64,000 nucleotides of DNA from Istiophorus platypterus (GCA_016859345.1 CM029124.1:14760980-14824979), one strand, 5' to 3'. Positions 1 to 13,003 are shown, counted from the first letter of the stretch. Made by a program: numbers and translations. The notes: generated by a model from the letters alone, not told the origin.

Positions 1-1145
1 AAAACTGCAAAAGAAGTTCAACTCAGAAGTGCTCGCTTCATGCTGAGACTATTTTGGCACAATGAGTCCCCAAAAAAAAAAAAAAAAAAGTGCCTTAGAG
101 ATGGGTGACGGCAGGTGACGTGTCTCACATCAAAACAACTGCATGCATGAAAACCAGCCGGAGATGAATGACAGTTGGCTGTGAATGGAGCTGGTTCATA
201 GTATGAGAATGCCATTCATTCACAATGAGCGCTCACAACCACACACACACACACACACACACAAACAGCTACGGTAGTACACGCCAGGGCCACCACAAGC
301 AGCACACACTCGGATGTGCAGACACACATACCACTGTCGGGTTCATGGAGCAAGGTGAGTAAGTTTGAGATTTGCCAACCTATAGGAGACTGAGTAATTG
401 AAGAGTTTGATTCCGAGCGCAACATTTTGCTCCCATGGTGATGAACTAGAAGAAATGATATGTTCAGCAAGAGGAAGGATTAGCAGGAAAAGAGAAGCCT
501 TGAATTAATACAGAAAGCAGTAGAAACAAGCACATAAAGGTTTTGGAGTAGACGTGGTAAGAGATAGGAAGTTTTCATACTGATACACATTTTGAATATC
601 GGTGGCATATTGGTCATCAGTACTGGTACTTACACACTTAGTTGGAGTTAACTGTTCTCACTCTCACATTCAAACACTGATAATGAATGAAATATATTTT
701 CTCTGAGATCATTTGAGTCTTGCTGTGTCATTTAACTCAGTTTTTCCTGCAGTTCTCTTTATTAAATCAATTTTTTTCACATCATTTTGGTGAAGAATAT
801 CACTGTTTCCAACTAAATTTAAACTCTGTATTAATTAGAAAAGTCATAAAACAATATTTTTAACGATAACAATCCTTATCTAGAGTTACTGTTCATACAG
901 AGTTAGCACACAGAAATCATATATTTTAAATTTATATTATATGACTTTAAAACCTGGGCAGTTAATGCCCTAAACTGTATTAATCTTGTCAAATTATACT
1001 CTCTTAATGTCCAAACCACTTCACCACACACTAACAGAGAAAACATAAAAGAAAACAGCAGTAGAGTTATGACTTCACTGTAAATTTTCCTGCGTTTACA
1101 GGCGGCGCCTCACTGTGACATACTGTGGCGAACTTTTGAACTCAC
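1..1145 (-). other. dst: Intron downstream of GAS2; C-terminal tail exons lie off the window
   Basis: No Ser/Gly/Arg-rich tail exon is visible on the minus strand. Contains a poly-A/T tract near 69-89 and a CA microsatellite. Otherwise AT-rich and featureless. Confidence 0.6.
240..263. repeat. (CA)n microsatellite
   Basis: About 12 CA units in intronic sequence. Confidence 0.9.
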
Positions 1146-1263
1146 CTCGACAGGGGTCGTTCTTCACCAGGAACTCATCCAGAGCCATCCAGCCGCCTCC
1201 CACCCGCACCATCACAGTGCTACGTAAAATGCGTACCAGACGTAGCTGCTGAGAGTCTCCAAA
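1146..1263 (-). CDS. dst: dst exon: GAS2 (GAR) domain, second part
   Basis: 118 bp, from CCGTAG|TTT to GTCGAG|GTGAG. Encodes [20 protein letters not shown] then [19 protein letters not shown]. Highly conserved microtubule-binding fold. It is the last coding exon inside the window. Confidence 0.97.
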
Positions 1264-3986
1264 CTACGGCGGGGGAAGGAAAACAGAGAGGGGATGTGTG
1301 AAAGCTCTGACCTCTATATTAGGACACTCTCACTGCAAGTTAGAAGCTGTGCAACACTGGAAACCAGAGTGGTTTGGGGAATAAATTTTTCTTCCAAATA
1401 ATTAATTCACCATTATGTTGTGTGGAATTAGACAGCTTTAATCAAGAATATCTCATTAGGCTGAAAAAATTATTTGAATTATTTGTATTATTTGAAGATG
1501 CTTTATGACCGCTTCTGATTTCCTTTCGTGGTGCACAGGTTTACACAAACAGGATTTTGACACAACATCAATTTTAAGTTTTCATTCTCAAAGACACAAA
1601 TTACACAAAGGTCAATCCAACTGGTTTCTCCTATGAGTCAGTGCTGGTGTGCGTTACTCAAATGTAAGAGCCCAAACTTCCTAAACAATGTGAGCTGATT
1701 AATACTAAATGGGTTCAGACTAAAACAGGAGCAACAATTTGATGTGGAGCCCTACTGATTTATTTGTCAGGTCAGTATTATTAGCTATTATTAGCTCATT
1801 TTAAATACTGAACTGTATATCTATGTATACTCAGAACCAGTACCTCCATCACACAGTTTTTGTGAAGTTTAGTGGACTAAACGTTTTTCAACATGTTGGA
1901 CAATTGGCTGATATTTCACTATCATATAGTATGATACTTTTTAACTCAACAGAGCAGAATCATTCTACTATCGATGTAGATCCGAGTCAGGTTCTACATT
2001 GATATCTGAACAATGTTATCATTGAAGCAATTTCTTTTTTTATTAAGTTTCGGGATGTAATGACCGATTTCATTCCGGTATTATCTGGCTTCAGTTTGCT
2101 TCAGGTTGAGCTGTGAAAAAAACATTAACTGAAGGCACATTATTATACCACCAGGGGGCACCTGTGTATAATAATTTGCCTTCATCTTTCCAACCACACA
2201 GACTGAACATAAGTACACTGAGCACGTTATGGGTGAGAATGGTTCAAGCTTTATGGGGTGATACAAGGCAAAAGTCAGCCAGTTGGATATGACCATGAGT
2301 ATTAGCACAAAAACAAAATTCACACACGGCTGCATGCTTTCTGTCAAATTTCATATCATGACCAATGGACAAACAGCAATCTCCTGCAATCCAGCACGTT
2401 GTTGCACTTTCTACAACTACGACTCAAATACTCAGGATGCACTGACAGCGATGCAGGTCCAATGCAGCTAGCTCCAATGACACACTGAGAACAACATGAG
2501 GAATGGTTCAAATCATTTCTGTCTAATCCACCACGGTGTGACACGCAGACATGACCAAACACTGATGACCCTCCACCAAGTGCCTATTATATCATGGGAT
2601 CTCTTAAACTGGTCAAAACCTTGCACTGGTATGATTATCAGAATGATTTAATGTCACTGGTGATTTTAGTGATCGAATACATTAAAGGTGAGGATGATCT
2701 GGAGGAAAAAAGAGGCACAAGAAACATCTTAAGAATAACCATTTACCAGAATACAGCTTTCCAAAACTGCAACGTGTAGGTGCGGGGTAAGATTTTGATT
2801 TTCCCTGTTTGCTATTGTCTCATCGCCGATTAAGGAGTCATGTAAGCAGTGAACCAGACCAAACTGTCAAAAGAATTATTTCATTTCATTGTAGTGTGAT
2901 ACATTAATACAAACTAGTTCACAAACCACCACTAATGCCCCTATCCCCTCTCACTAACATTATTCATCTTAATCCAACAAGCTTCAGCAAGCATGTGGCA
3001 TATGAACCTATATCGGTCATGAATTTTACATTGCAACATGCAATCTGTCAAGACATATTAACTCAGTAGGTAAAATGAAAAGTAAAGAATTCATTGAAAT
3101 CATCAAAGTTGCCCAACTATAAAAATAAATTCATATACAGAGTCAGTTACACAAAAAGTATGTCAGCCAATGTTGAGGTAAATCATTCCCATGGTTCTGA
3201 AGCACCAAAGGCAAGCACACAAAAAGCATTATTTCCCAAAAATGCCCAGCAGATGAATTTAGGCCTGAGGAACAATAAAAAACAAGGGCTGAAATGGTAT
3301 TGGCACACTAATATTTTATTCTCTGAAACTCAAAAGCAGATATATAATCATTTACTACACTACTTTCACCTGGATTGGCTGCTTTCTAAACAAAACGAAA
3401 ACTTAAGTCATTAGAATCAATTGAAAATTGCTACGATTGCAAAAAACTTAAAACACACAGGTGCCATTACTGCTTCCATTAGTCATTTTAAATCAAACTT
3501 CATGTTAAGATCATATTCAGCTACTATAAATTGTTGGGCCAAAAAACAAATCTTAGGCCAAGTTTCCATTTGGACTAAATCAAATGGCCTTTGATCTTTA
3601 TTTCTACTTCTGAGTTCCAGTCTGTGAGCATCAGCCAGAAATCTGGGCAGAGAGTGTTAATTGGAAAGCAAACATGGTAAATGAAAAAGGGCGTAGGGCT
3701 TAATAAGGCACACAACAGAGAGATAAAAACAGAAGTTGACATTCATATGTACCTGGTTTCCAAGGTAGAACTGGTGATACAAAAAACAATAAAAAAATAT
3801 ACAAAGGTTAGAGTTTTTACTAATACATTTTTCAGCATATACACCACTTACCTCATAAAGATCTTCCCATGAAGATAAGTGACTTTAGTTTTTTCAACTG
3901 TTCATAAACATGGCTTAGTATGTATTTGAGGATAAAGATGAATGATTTGGCTTTTAAATAAGCCCAACAGTTCAAAATCTGCTTAC
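1264..3986 (-). other. dst: Intron inside the GAS2 domain, 2.7 kb
   Basis: Separates ANKYR from FGDSQQ. Human dystonin can carry a tiny insert (FFLGNQ) at this join. I did not find a convincing matching microexon. No repeat family or RNA gene recognised. Confidence 0.6.
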
Positions 3987-4061
3987 CCGGTATTTGTTGG
4001 CACCAATTTGCTCCACTTGGAATCTTTTCGGACATTTGCATTTTGCCACTTGACGAGTAAC
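3987..4061 (-). CDS. dst: dst exon: GAS2 (GAR) domain, first part
   Basis: 75 bp, phase 0/0. Encodes VTRQVAKCKCPKRFQVEQIG then ANKYR. The CKC and KRF positions of GAS2 are intact. Confidence 0.95.
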
Positions 4062-4143
4062 CTACCAATAGAGAACATTTTGTTTAACCGTGACTCCAAA
4101 AAACATGATAATTTGAAACTCAGGGCATGAGAGTTGGTATTAC

Positions 4144-4298
4144 CTCATCTTCAATTTTGTCTGCATCTGTTAGTGGTTTGTAAGCGTCCTTGTTGGGATG
4201 AAGAGCTGCCACAAACTCATAGTAGTCAATGTAGCCGTCACCATCCCTGTCAAATATGTCTGCTACGGCGCTCATCTCCAGACGACTGGTCGGGAATT
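4144..4298 (-). CDS. dst: dst exon: EF-hand 2
   Basis: 155 bp. Encodes FPTSRLEMSAVADIFDRDGD, completing the loop DRDGDGYIDYYE, then FVAALHPNKDAYKPLTDADK. Both loops look competent for calcium. Confidence 0.97.
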
Positions 4299-4388
4299 CT
4301 ATTGAAGAGGAAAAAAGTGTTAAAAACCAGCACTGCGCTGGCAGGGGTGCATGTTGCTAAGTTGTGTCTTGGTATGTTGGACACTTAC

Positions 4389-4551
4389 TGGAGGACAGAA
4401 TCCCCTCTATGAACTCCTGCCGGGTCACCTTGCCATCTTGATCTTTGTCGATGCGTCGGAAGAAGTCCATGACACGAGACTTTTTATGGTTCATCCAGCG
4501 CATGTAGCGCTTTCGCCACACATCAAAGTCAAAGTTGGCAAATTCCTTCAA
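4389..4551 (-). CDS. dst: dst exon: EF-hand 1
   Basis: 163 bp. Encodes LKEFANFDFDVWRKRYMRWM, then the first EF-hand loop DKDQDGKVTRQE with all calcium-coordinating positions occupied. EF-hands and GAS2 act together in microtubule binding. Confidence 0.97.
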
Positions 4552-4669
4552 CTGCACGGTAAAAAATATGATGACATGGTATAATGACATGAAACGACCA
4601 AGAAAGTACATATTCGCAGCAAAAGTGTGCTTGCAATGATACTGAGAGCAGGTCTGGGTACTGGATTAC

Positions 4670-4833
4670 CTCCTCCAGTCTGTCCAAAGCATCATTTAGT
4701 TTTCTCCTTCTTTCCAAAGCCAGCAGCCACACGTGCTGCCACTTAGTGACCAGCAGGTTGACCCGGGGATTCTTGGTTTCAATGGGAGCTTGTGTTGCTG
4801 ACGCATACATCGTTTGTGTGGGAGAACGTTTTC
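4670..4833 (-). CDS. dst: dst exon: linker and helix before EF-hands
   Basis: 164 bp. Encodes KRSPTQTMYASATQAPIETK, then WLLALERRRKLNDALDRLEE. Confidence 0.95.
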
Positions 4834-5028
4834 CTGCAAGGGAAAAAACAAAACACCTTCATTGTGACTGTACTCTCACCATATATTCAGGAGGAGTAGA
4901 TTAGCTATGATATCATTACAGGTGCTAAAATGGGACTAGAAGAGGATGTCGCGTCATCCTGCAGTGACTCAACACTTGGCCAGATGGCTCAGGTCACGCT
5001 CTATGAGGGGCATTTGTGGGATACATAC

Positions 5029-5158
5029 TTCCAGCTCTTCCTTTGTCAAGCACAGGGATCTGGGACTGGATCTGGGGCTCCACGGCAGCCTTTCTTTTGT
5101 GTGTCTTGGTGATTTTGTCAACATCTGGTTGCTTCCTGGTCATTTCCTCCATGAAGGC
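5029..5158 (-). CDS. dst: dst exon: linker before EF-hands
   Basis: 130 bp. Encodes AFMEEMTRKQPDVDKITKTH, then SQIPVLDKGRAG, the dystonin-specific linker. Confidence 0.95.
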
Positions 5159-5281
5159 CTGCAGGAAAAAGAAAAAAGCTTGCTTCCAGTTTCCATCATT
5201 TACTTTGGAACATGCTCATCAAAACAAGAAAAAGTTTTAATTAGTGAAAAACCTTAATTTTTATTTGAAATTATACTTCAC

Positions 5282-5470
5282 CTGATGTTCTGCTATGAGG
5301 CTTTTGACCTCTTCAATCTCCTGCGGCAATGGCTCCTTGTCCTTGTCATTGAGGTTGGTCTCAGCCCACTGTAGCCAGGTCAGCAGATTCTCCAGCAGCT
5401 CCTGAGTGGCTAAGAGCTCAGTGAGGGCCGTGGCCAGTCGCTGCTGGTGCTGCCGGGCCCAAGCCTGAAC
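5282..5470 (-). CDS. dst: dst exon: last spectrin repeats
   Basis: 189 bp, phase 0/0. Encodes VQAWARQHQQRLATALTELL, then QEIEEVKSLIAEHQ. Confidence 0.95.
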
Positions 5471-5965
5471 CTGTTATAGCAACACACAAACGTAACGCAT
5501 TCCAAACAGAGACGATGCAGGTCCTTTTTGTGTGACAAGGGGACTTATATGGCATAACGTGTGGAAATTCTAAAGCTCCATCAGGCAATTATCCATACTG
5601 CGATGTGCATGGTAAAAAAAAAGATAATTAAAATGCCTTGAAATCATGTCTGTGTCTGTTAACCGCACACAGAACCCTCATGTTTAGCTAGATCAGGATT
5701 GCTTCTAAAAAAAGGAAAAACAAAATGGATGCTGTTTAGGAAAAAAATTTTATTTATAGTAACTCTTTTGTGTGACTTACTAGCATATCTAGGGTTCAAC
5801 AATCCTCCTTATGCAACCCAAGTTTAGTAATTTGTACAAAAACGGTTGATGTGCAGCTTCCGTATCGTAGCTTGAAGGATCCAAATGGTGTAATTGTGCC
5901 CTGTAATACCTGTGGGTGTGACGGATCAGAAAGGCATGTAGGCAGGCATGCATCTGGGAACTGAC

Positions 5966-6109
5966 CTCCTCAAAACGAGCTTTAATGATGGTGTTCCAGT
6001 GTTTGATGGTTGTGATAGAGTCTGGATGGCAGATGCTCAAAATGGCCTCTCCCATACTGGTTGCTTTATTTAGAGCCACTCGCTTTTCCTCCAGCTTCTT
6101 CATGAACTC
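5966..6109 (-). CDS. dst: dst exon: spectrin rod
   Basis: 144 bp, phase 0/0. Encodes EFMKKLEEKRVALNKATSMG then SICHPDSITTIKHWNTIIKA. Confidence 0.96.
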
Positions 6110-6484
6110 CTTAAAAATAGCACATGGAAAAAGAGTTTAGATTTGCAATTGGATTATCTTCAGCAAACATAAAAAATGATGCATGGCTCGTAAGGTTGTT
6201 TTAATATTGGAGTGAGGAGCGAGAGCTATTTCAATCAGATGAAATCATAGCTAAGAATAATATCCAGTATAAAGCATTGTTGGCATGGAAGGTGATATGG
6301 CATGTACTTGAAAACAAGCTGCAATTGCAGAATCAGGGACCTAACAGTTTGCCCAAGCAAAAAAAGAATGGCAGCATGTTTCATTTCTTTACTTTAATTG
6401 TCAAAATATAAAATGTAAAAGTAAAGTAGTTTTATCCAAGATAAAAAAACAAAAAAACAAAACATAAATATTTGCATAGCTTGC

Positions 6485-6613
6485 CTTGTGTTGTTCGATA
6501 AGCGCCCGCAGAGCCTCCTCATCATCAGGCAAGCTGCCATGGAAACGCAAACCCTGCTCTGCCTCAGCCAGCCACTCCAGCAGGATATGAACAGTAGAGT
6601 GAAACTCCTCAGC
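6485..6613 (-). CDS. dst: dst exon: spectrin rod, GC donor
   Basis: 129 bp, phase 0/0. Encodes AEEFHSTVHILLEWLAEAEQ then GLRFHGSLPDDEEALRALIE. The donor is CACAAG|GCAAGC, a good GC-type consensus. The next exon continues QHK|EFMKKLEEKR as in vertebrate dystonin. Confidence 0.94.
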
Positions 6614-6695
6614 CTGCAGAGGGAAAACAGGGATCATGTCGGATGCATAGACTCAATTTACCTCCTATCTAACAGCTGTAGGGCTTCCACAGTAC

Positions 6696-6890
6696 CTGAC
6701 ACAGGGCCTGCTCCAGCCGAGCCTGTTTAGACACAGAGAGGTTGCACACTGTCTCCCAGCGGGTGCCCAGCTCCTGCATCTGGACTTTGACCCAGGACGA
6801 GTCATCGTGACTGCTCTCGACCAGCTCCCTGGCTGAACGTTTGAGGGCCTGAACGCTTACTGTCCTTTTCCCCAACTCCTTCTGGAAAAC
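6696..6890 (-). CDS. dst: dst exon: spectrin rod
   Basis: 195 bp, phase 0/0. Encodes VFQKELGKRTVSVQALKRSA then SSWVKVQMQELGTRWETVCN. Confidence 0.96.
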
Positions 6891-7584
6891 CTGCAGAGGA
6901 CGATCAGCGATTGACACAGTCAGACAAACATGAGCCTATACGCAACATACTGAAATGTGACACCAGAAGTTTCTTTGAAAATGACCTTAACAAAAAAGAA
7001 AAATATTACATTAGACAAAGTTTCACTTTTGTCCTAGATGTCCTTATGAGAAGACGTAGTAAAAACTTGAGCTTTTTTCCAGGGCCATCACCGTATATTT
7101 AATTTACTGGGTCACAAAGATTTGTGCAATTCAAGCGTATTTCTGCTACTTAAAATTTTCAATGAAAAAGTACAAAGAGAAATTTTCCTTGTGGATCACA
7201 AAATGCACTCATCTTCAACAGAGTTAGTGCAACAAAAAACAAACATCACTTTTGCTGCTGTAGTGCAGTTATTATTATCACCACTGGAAATGAGCAAACG
7301 TAACAGCAATAGTTTTCCAGCCACCAGAAAACTTCCCAGGACAGGAGCTCTCAGTGGACAGGTACTACAATGCTAGCACTTCTGTGTTCAGACTTACAGT
7401 CCAACCCTGGTGTGGTTTAAGTGTCTTACGTCTTCTATCATGATGACGTGAAAAGACAGTGTTAATGCAGCAATGAGAACTCTTACTCTTGTTTTTGTAG
7501 TTAGGATCCAATGCTGCAACAAAAAACTAGCAGATCATCAAATGTGGGACATTCTGTGTCCTTGTACTGGTGTTGTTTTCCTAC
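6891..7584 (-). other. dst: Intron, 0.7 kb, nothing recognised
   Basis: Flanking exons join IDNHK|VFQKELG as in the family. No repeat or RNA gene recognised. Confidence 0.6.
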
Positions 7585-7744
7585 CTTGTGGTTATCTATC
7601 AAGTTGAGAACCAGGTCTATGTCTCCATGCACAGGCTGGTCCTCAGCCAGCTGAGGCTCCACCCTGTACAGCCAGTCAATAAGAGCCTGGAGAGCATCTG
7701 TAAACTGGCCAGAGAACAACAGGGCCTCCTCCAGCTTGTTTTGT
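7585..7744 (-). CDS. dst: dst exon: spectrin rod
   Basis: 160 bp. Encodes QNKLEEALLFSGQFTDALQA then LIDWLYRVEPQLAEDQPVHG, ending LIDNHK. Confidence 0.97.
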
Positions 7745-7864
7745 CTACAAGAGAGAACCAATCATTCACAGTGAATGAAGAGATCTGTAAAGATACTGCA
7801 AATATTCTGAGAGGTTGTTAGTGGGATAAAATACAGCCACAAGTGCTGGAAGACGTATCCGTAC

Positions 7865-8034
7865 CTTTCTACTGACTTGCCACAGACAGTGTCCCATTTG
7901 TCCCTCAGTTCGCTCAACATGTCATCCAGCTTCTGATTATCGTCCTGAAGGGAGGTCTTGTCTTTCAGGGCCCGCCCCGTCCGAGTGGTGGTGTCGTACA
8001 CTGAGTGTTTGCTTCCCAGAGCTTTCTGGAACTC
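7865..8034 (-). CDS. dst: dst exon: spectrin rod
   Basis: 170 bp. Encodes EFQKALGSKHSVYDTTTRTG then DDMLSELRDKWDTVCGKSVE. SKHSVYDTT is the dystonin form (MACF1 has GKQPVYDTT). Confidence 0.96.
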
Positions 8035-8257
8035 CTGTACATGAGAAAAAAAAAATTTCATCAGAAAGCTTCACCTATTCTGTGCATTTGTCCAACTAAC
8101 AAATTAATTTACTCTCTTTAGGAAATGAATCAAATCAAAAGAGTTATATGTAGAGGATTGCTTTAAAAATCCGTGTCTTTGGAGGACACGGTTACAGTGA
8201 ACCTTCTCAAGGGATTTTCTTCTTACCACTGTTGGCATGTCAGATAGTATCCTAATC

Positions 8258-8263
8258 TGTGTG

Positions 8264-8303
<40 letters not shown>

Positions 8304-8354
8304 TGTGTGTGTGTCTGTGTGTATTTGTGTGTGTGTGTGTGCGTGTGTGTGTGT
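8258..8354. repeat. (GT)n microsatellite in intron
   Basis: An imperfect GT tract with interspersed TATATA, CT and ATT interruptions lies in the 760-bp intron 8035-8794. Strictly intronic. Confidence 0.95.
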
Positions 8355-8794
8355 TTTGCAATTAAGAAGAGAGTATCCTGTGGGGGAAACAAAAAAAAGG
8401 GGGTCAAAACTCAAGAGCCCCTGCTCTACCCCTAATACATTTGGTCCATCCTCGGATTATGACAGGATTAGCACAATCTCCCCATACAACAGTGCAGAGA
8501 AAACAAAAGGGACTGGATAGTTTTTAAAGCAAGCAAATGCTAGACTAATGCATTCTGTTGATACCGTAATTCCTATAAATAGCATTTACTGTTGGAATTA
8601 TTTACATCCAACTCTCATATATTTCTCTTAATCTAAACAGCGGTCTCATTATTCTGGCTTGTAAAAAATGATTTCGTGCCGACATTGTTTCTTTTAACTG
8701 CATGAAACTCAGCTGTAGATGCTGTCAAAGGTCCAATGCTATTTTAACTTTAATTCTTTTCACAGTAAGCTGAGATAAGACAATGCTCGGTTAC

Positions 8795-8914
8795 CTTGTG
8801 CTGCACCAACTGCATCTTGATTTTGTCTGGATCATTGGCAATTTCCACCTCTGAGTCCAGAGTCTTCTCGGATTCGTCCAACCACTCCATCAGTTTATTC
8901 CAAGTTTCATGGAA
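8795..8914 (-). CDS. dst: dst exon: spectrin rod
   Basis: 120 bp, phase 0/0. Encodes FHETWNKLMEWLDESEKTLD then SEVEIANDPDKIKMQLVQHK. Confidence 0.95.
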
Positions 8915-9189
8915 CTAATGAAGGATAAAGAAGTGAACACAGTGTATAGCATTTTGAAAAAGGTATGATTTCATTTGATTTATTGCAGAGTCCTGTTTAA
9001 TGTCCACATGATTAGGTTTTCAGGCCCAAGGAACATAAGAGGCCCATGTTAATGAAAACGCTGCACACAGAAAATGAAACAGGCTTAATATTCTATTTCC
9101 AAAGCTTTCCAATGATAATAAAAAAAAATCCCAATAGTAGTGGAACAATGCCTGTTTCAAGTCTCGTATAAATATGCACAGAACAGTAC

Positions 9190-9396
9190 CTGCTTGGCCC
9201 TCTTCCTGGTATCATCCAGCAGTCGACCCCGCTCGACAGACCTCTGCACCAGCTTCTCCCAGCGGCCTTGCACGCTGAGCAGCAGGTTCTTGATCAGGAC
9301 CACATCCTGTTTCTGGCTGAAGTACTTCAAATGTGTTCCAGTCTTGTCCAGTTCAATGATGTGGTCTCTGTGGGAGTTCACCTCTGTCACAAACAT
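9190..9396 (-). CDS. dst: dst exon: spectrin rod
   Basis: 207 bp, phase 0/0. Encodes MFVTEVNSHRDHIIELDKTG then THLKYFSQKQDVVLIKNLLL. Confidence 0.96.
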
Positions 9397-9799
9397 CTGC
9401 ACAAATACAGCACAGTGCAGACAGGACAGACGTTTAGGTCGGGTGGAAAAGGTGATGCAAGCTTTTCAACCGAAAGCAGAGGTCATATGATTCCTATGAT
9501 TAATGTGCCAGTGTTGACTTGATGGCAAATCTGAATTTTGAATTAGTCAACATAAACTGTTATTTTGCATGCGATACTGACATTGATCATTTTCACTAAG
9601 CAAAAAAAATTACACACTATAATGGCAGCTGAATGAAAGCAAAGTTGGATGAAAATGCTTCAACTTGGCAGCTCAAAAACTGCCCTTTTCCATGAATAGG
9701 TAAACCAATCAAGCTCAGACATTAAAAATAAAATTCTTGTCATCAGCATTTCATTTTGCTAGATATACTGCACAGCCCTCCTCTCGGTAAAAACATTAC

Positions 9800-9955
9800 C
9801 TTATGCTCATCAATCTGAAACATGATGGTCTCCAATATGAGGGAAGCAGGGGAAACCATGTTGAGCGTCTGCTCTGCTTGGGTCAGCCAGTTGATGAAAT
9901 CCTGCAGAGAGTTGTGGAAATCCGTGGCCAGTGTCAGGGCTTCTTCTAGTTTTGC
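9800..9955 (-). CDS. dst: dst exon: spectrin rod
   Basis: 156 bp, phase 0/0. Encodes AKLEEALTLATDFHNSLQDF then INWLTQAEQTLNMVSPASLI. Confidence 0.96.
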
Positions 9956-11030
9956 CTGTAGACAGACAACATTATTAGGTTTATCCCTTCTCTCTGAGCA
10001 GGGCACTATAATAATTTGCACCACACTATAAAACAATGACAGTAAACTGTCTGGTTGCTACAACATTTGATGAAGAACGGGAAAAAACAATTTCACTTCA
10101 GTTCTGCCAAACCTGACCTCTATTTAAACAGAGGATGTTAAAATCTCTGGAGAGGCTGCTGGTGAAGCAAAAATGGAGTGATGAGCTTTTAATTGAATGA
10201 GAGAAATGTCCACAGTGTCTCCACCGCTGAAAAACATCCGTTTGCTACAGCTGTGGACGGTGGCACAGGCTCATCGCATGACAATAAATTCTGTGTTAAT
10301 GACATTACAAACATGATGAGGGCTACGAGCATTAATATTTAGCCATCAAATATTTTCATGTTGGGTCTTGCTAAATATGAAACAGTAGTTTGAGTCACTG
10401 TATCTTTTTTATTTGAACGCTCTTTGTGTGAGTTTGTGTTTGGCTTATTGCACCAGAGAATAGTCACAATGCTGCAGAGAGTTTGGCCAGTGGCTGATAT
10501 TCTGCGCCGCTCTAAGACTGATCTGACTTTACATCCCTGGGGGCAAACGCTCAAACAGCCAGAATGAGGAGCTCCATATCTGGAGCCCGAGTGGTAAGGA
10601 GAATATGACTGTTGTTTATTTATTGTAGCAAGAAAAGTAAGAAAATGTTGTTCTAATGGTATGACTTATTAATAAGATTTCCAAAAGAGCAACAAAGTGA
10701 CTGATGAGTCTTTATTTTGGCCCAGATATTAGTTTAGCTCTCTCTTTTTTATTTAGTGCACTTGTCAACTCTTTGCTATGGCAAATGAGACCAGACCACT
10801 TGTGTCCCACGCTGACTCAGACAGCAACATGCCTTCTGTGATCTTCAGTGTAGCCGCATCCTGTGTGTATCCTTGCCAACACCCTGTACTCACACCATTC
10901 ATTATTGGCACTGGGATTAGAGGCTTTCAGCTACAACACTCAAGAGCATGTCATCCATCTCTCACTGGGACCAAAAGATCAAGTTGTGAATCATTAAGCT
11001 AAGAGCAGTGAAAGCCTGATGATTTCATAC
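9956..11030 (-). other. dst: Intron, 1.1 kb, nothing recognised
   Basis: Neighbouring exons join directly (VAERK|AKLEEALTLA), so no exon is expected. No repeat family or RNA gene recognised. Confidence 0.6.
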
Positions 11031-11201
11031 TTTTCTTTCAGCGACCTTCCCCTGCACGGCTTCCCATTTCTCCTTCAGGTTGGCGAGGTCCTGCTCCGTG
11101 TTGCTGTCAGGACCCTCGGGTGTCATCATGAGCAGCTGGTGACCCTTGTTCAACAGCTCCTGATACAGCTCCTCCTTTGCCTCCAAGGCAGAACACAACT
11201 C
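11031..11201 (-). CDS. dst: dst exon: spectrin rod
   Basis: 171 bp, phase 0/0. Encodes ELCSALEAKEELYQELLNKG, then LANLKEKWEAVQGKVAERK. Confidence 0.94.
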
Positions 11202-11769
11202 CTGCAGGACAACACACAAAATGACGTAAAGAGAGCAACGCTTTCATCAGACAGACTAAATTACAGCTGAAGTAGGCTCCATTTTTACTTCTGGATTCTG
11301 CAGGGTTCAAAGTGTATGTAATGAATTTATCTGTGGTTAGTCCAAAACCAGTCCAAAAATGGTGAAGAATGAACATGGTTAGGCACAAGGAGACCCTCAG
11401 AGGCATGTTCCCACAAACATTTATACTGTATAATGTTACATATTTGATAAAAGTTACTGCTTTCAAGTAATCCATCTATTTTTGGTGCTTCTTTGAGGAG
11501 GGCTCACTGTGAAAGTGTCTCAAGTTTCCCCCTTCAGAAAGAATGAAAACAAAGAAGGAAAACATTCCTAAATTCATTATAGGCAGACAGGCCTAAATTG
11601 ATTCGAAACACTTTAAAGGCTTTTTGTCATCTTCCGCAGGGTGATGCAAGTAGTGTATTTTGCTGCGTCATTTAATTTTCACACTTCAGATAAAACACAG
11701 AAAAGACATAGTCGTCTCCTTTAAAGCCCTGCCATCTGTATGCGCCCCTTCATATTGTTAAACACATAC

Positions 11770-11898
11770 CAGATGGGCGTTAAGCTGCTCCCGGGCCGTG
11801 TCTGGTAAGCCTCCCACAGCCTTTGATGCCAACAGCTGACGTTCTGTGTCTTTCAGCCACTGCTGCATATCTTCTATCTCACCATGGAAACCTTGGGC
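11770..11898 (-). CDS. dst: dst exon: spectrin rod
   Basis: 129 bp, phase 0/0. Encodes AQGFHGEIEDMQQWLKDTER then QLLASKAVGGLPDTAREQLN. DTERxLLASKxxGGLP is the dystonin form. Confidence 0.95.
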
Positions 11899-12534
11899 CT
11901 ACAACACAATAAAACCTGAGTCAGGACAAAAGGTGTCACACCCACTCATTGTTTGCAACCTATAGCTCAGGGAGGAGGATGTCAGAGTTATTAATTCCAT
12001 GGATTCATTTAGCTACCATTACTGGCTATCTGCAGAATTTAGCCTTAAACTTTAAATAGAATAAATAAATAAACATAATGAATTAAAGCTTCGTTGAAAA
12101 AACACAAACATTTTGGTATCAGATGTTACAATTATTGGAATTGAATTGAATTGTAATTATATAAAACCCTGTATGATTGGATTTTTGGCACTTCTTTTGA
12201 TAAATACTCTCATCAATGAAAACCCACTTAGCCTGGCACAGAGTCTGAAGAAACTTTTCAAACATTTCTTGTATAAAAATCTGAATTCAAGGAATATTTC
12301 TGTTCCTCATATCCTCTTTCACATTAAAGCCTCCTAAATGTCAAAGTTATGAATAGAAACTCCACAGGGCGCAAAAGGAATGAGGAGGGGGAAGAGATAT
12401 GAATCACTCCTCCAAGGAGAACTTTTTCACTTTGACTTAACATACTTGTTTTCCTGGGAGAAGAGCTTCCAGCACAGCTTATTAAACAATAAATAATGAT
12501 GAATGAAGTTTAGGCTTAGTAATTTTTTTAATAC

Positions 12535-12732
12535 CTGAAGCAGAGCATTCTCCAGTTGTTGCTTCCTCTGCTCCGTCTTCTCCAGGATGGCTTTCCACCG
12601 CTGGTTCAAGGTCTCCAGTTTGGTCTGCAGAGCAGAAGCCTCCTCGCCAGCACTTGACTCCACCAGCTCATTACCGGCTTTGTTCACTGTCTCAACTGTC
12701 GCTTTATGAGCCAACACATCAATCTGGAGAAC
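12535..12732 (-). CDS. dst: dst exon: spectrin rod
   Basis: 198 bp, phase 0/0. Encodes VLQIDVLAHKATVETVNKAG then NELVESSAGEEASALQTKLE. Confidence 0.96.
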
Positions 12733-13003
12733 CTGAGGACATAAGCCAGCCACAAATGGCAAGATGTTGGGTGGATGGGTCTGAGGCACAAAGGACTAAA
12801 CTAAATCTACATGGATGCACTGCAGACATGAGCAAACAAGCAGGATTCCAAAAGGTTTAAGTTGATTCATATTTATCACTGCTTAGACTTGAGTAAAAGA
12901 TCATGTTGGAATAAACTACGCAGTAAAGGTGGCTAATTCTACTGCCTTGTTTGAATATGCATGAAAGGAAAAAAAAGAGAAGAGAAAGGGAGGTTTGTTG
13001 TAC

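Noticed and set aside
3094..3414. 106-codon plus-strand open frame in the GAS2 intron
   Set aside because: AT-rich, Lys/Asn-rich translation with no homology or promoter context; chance open frame.
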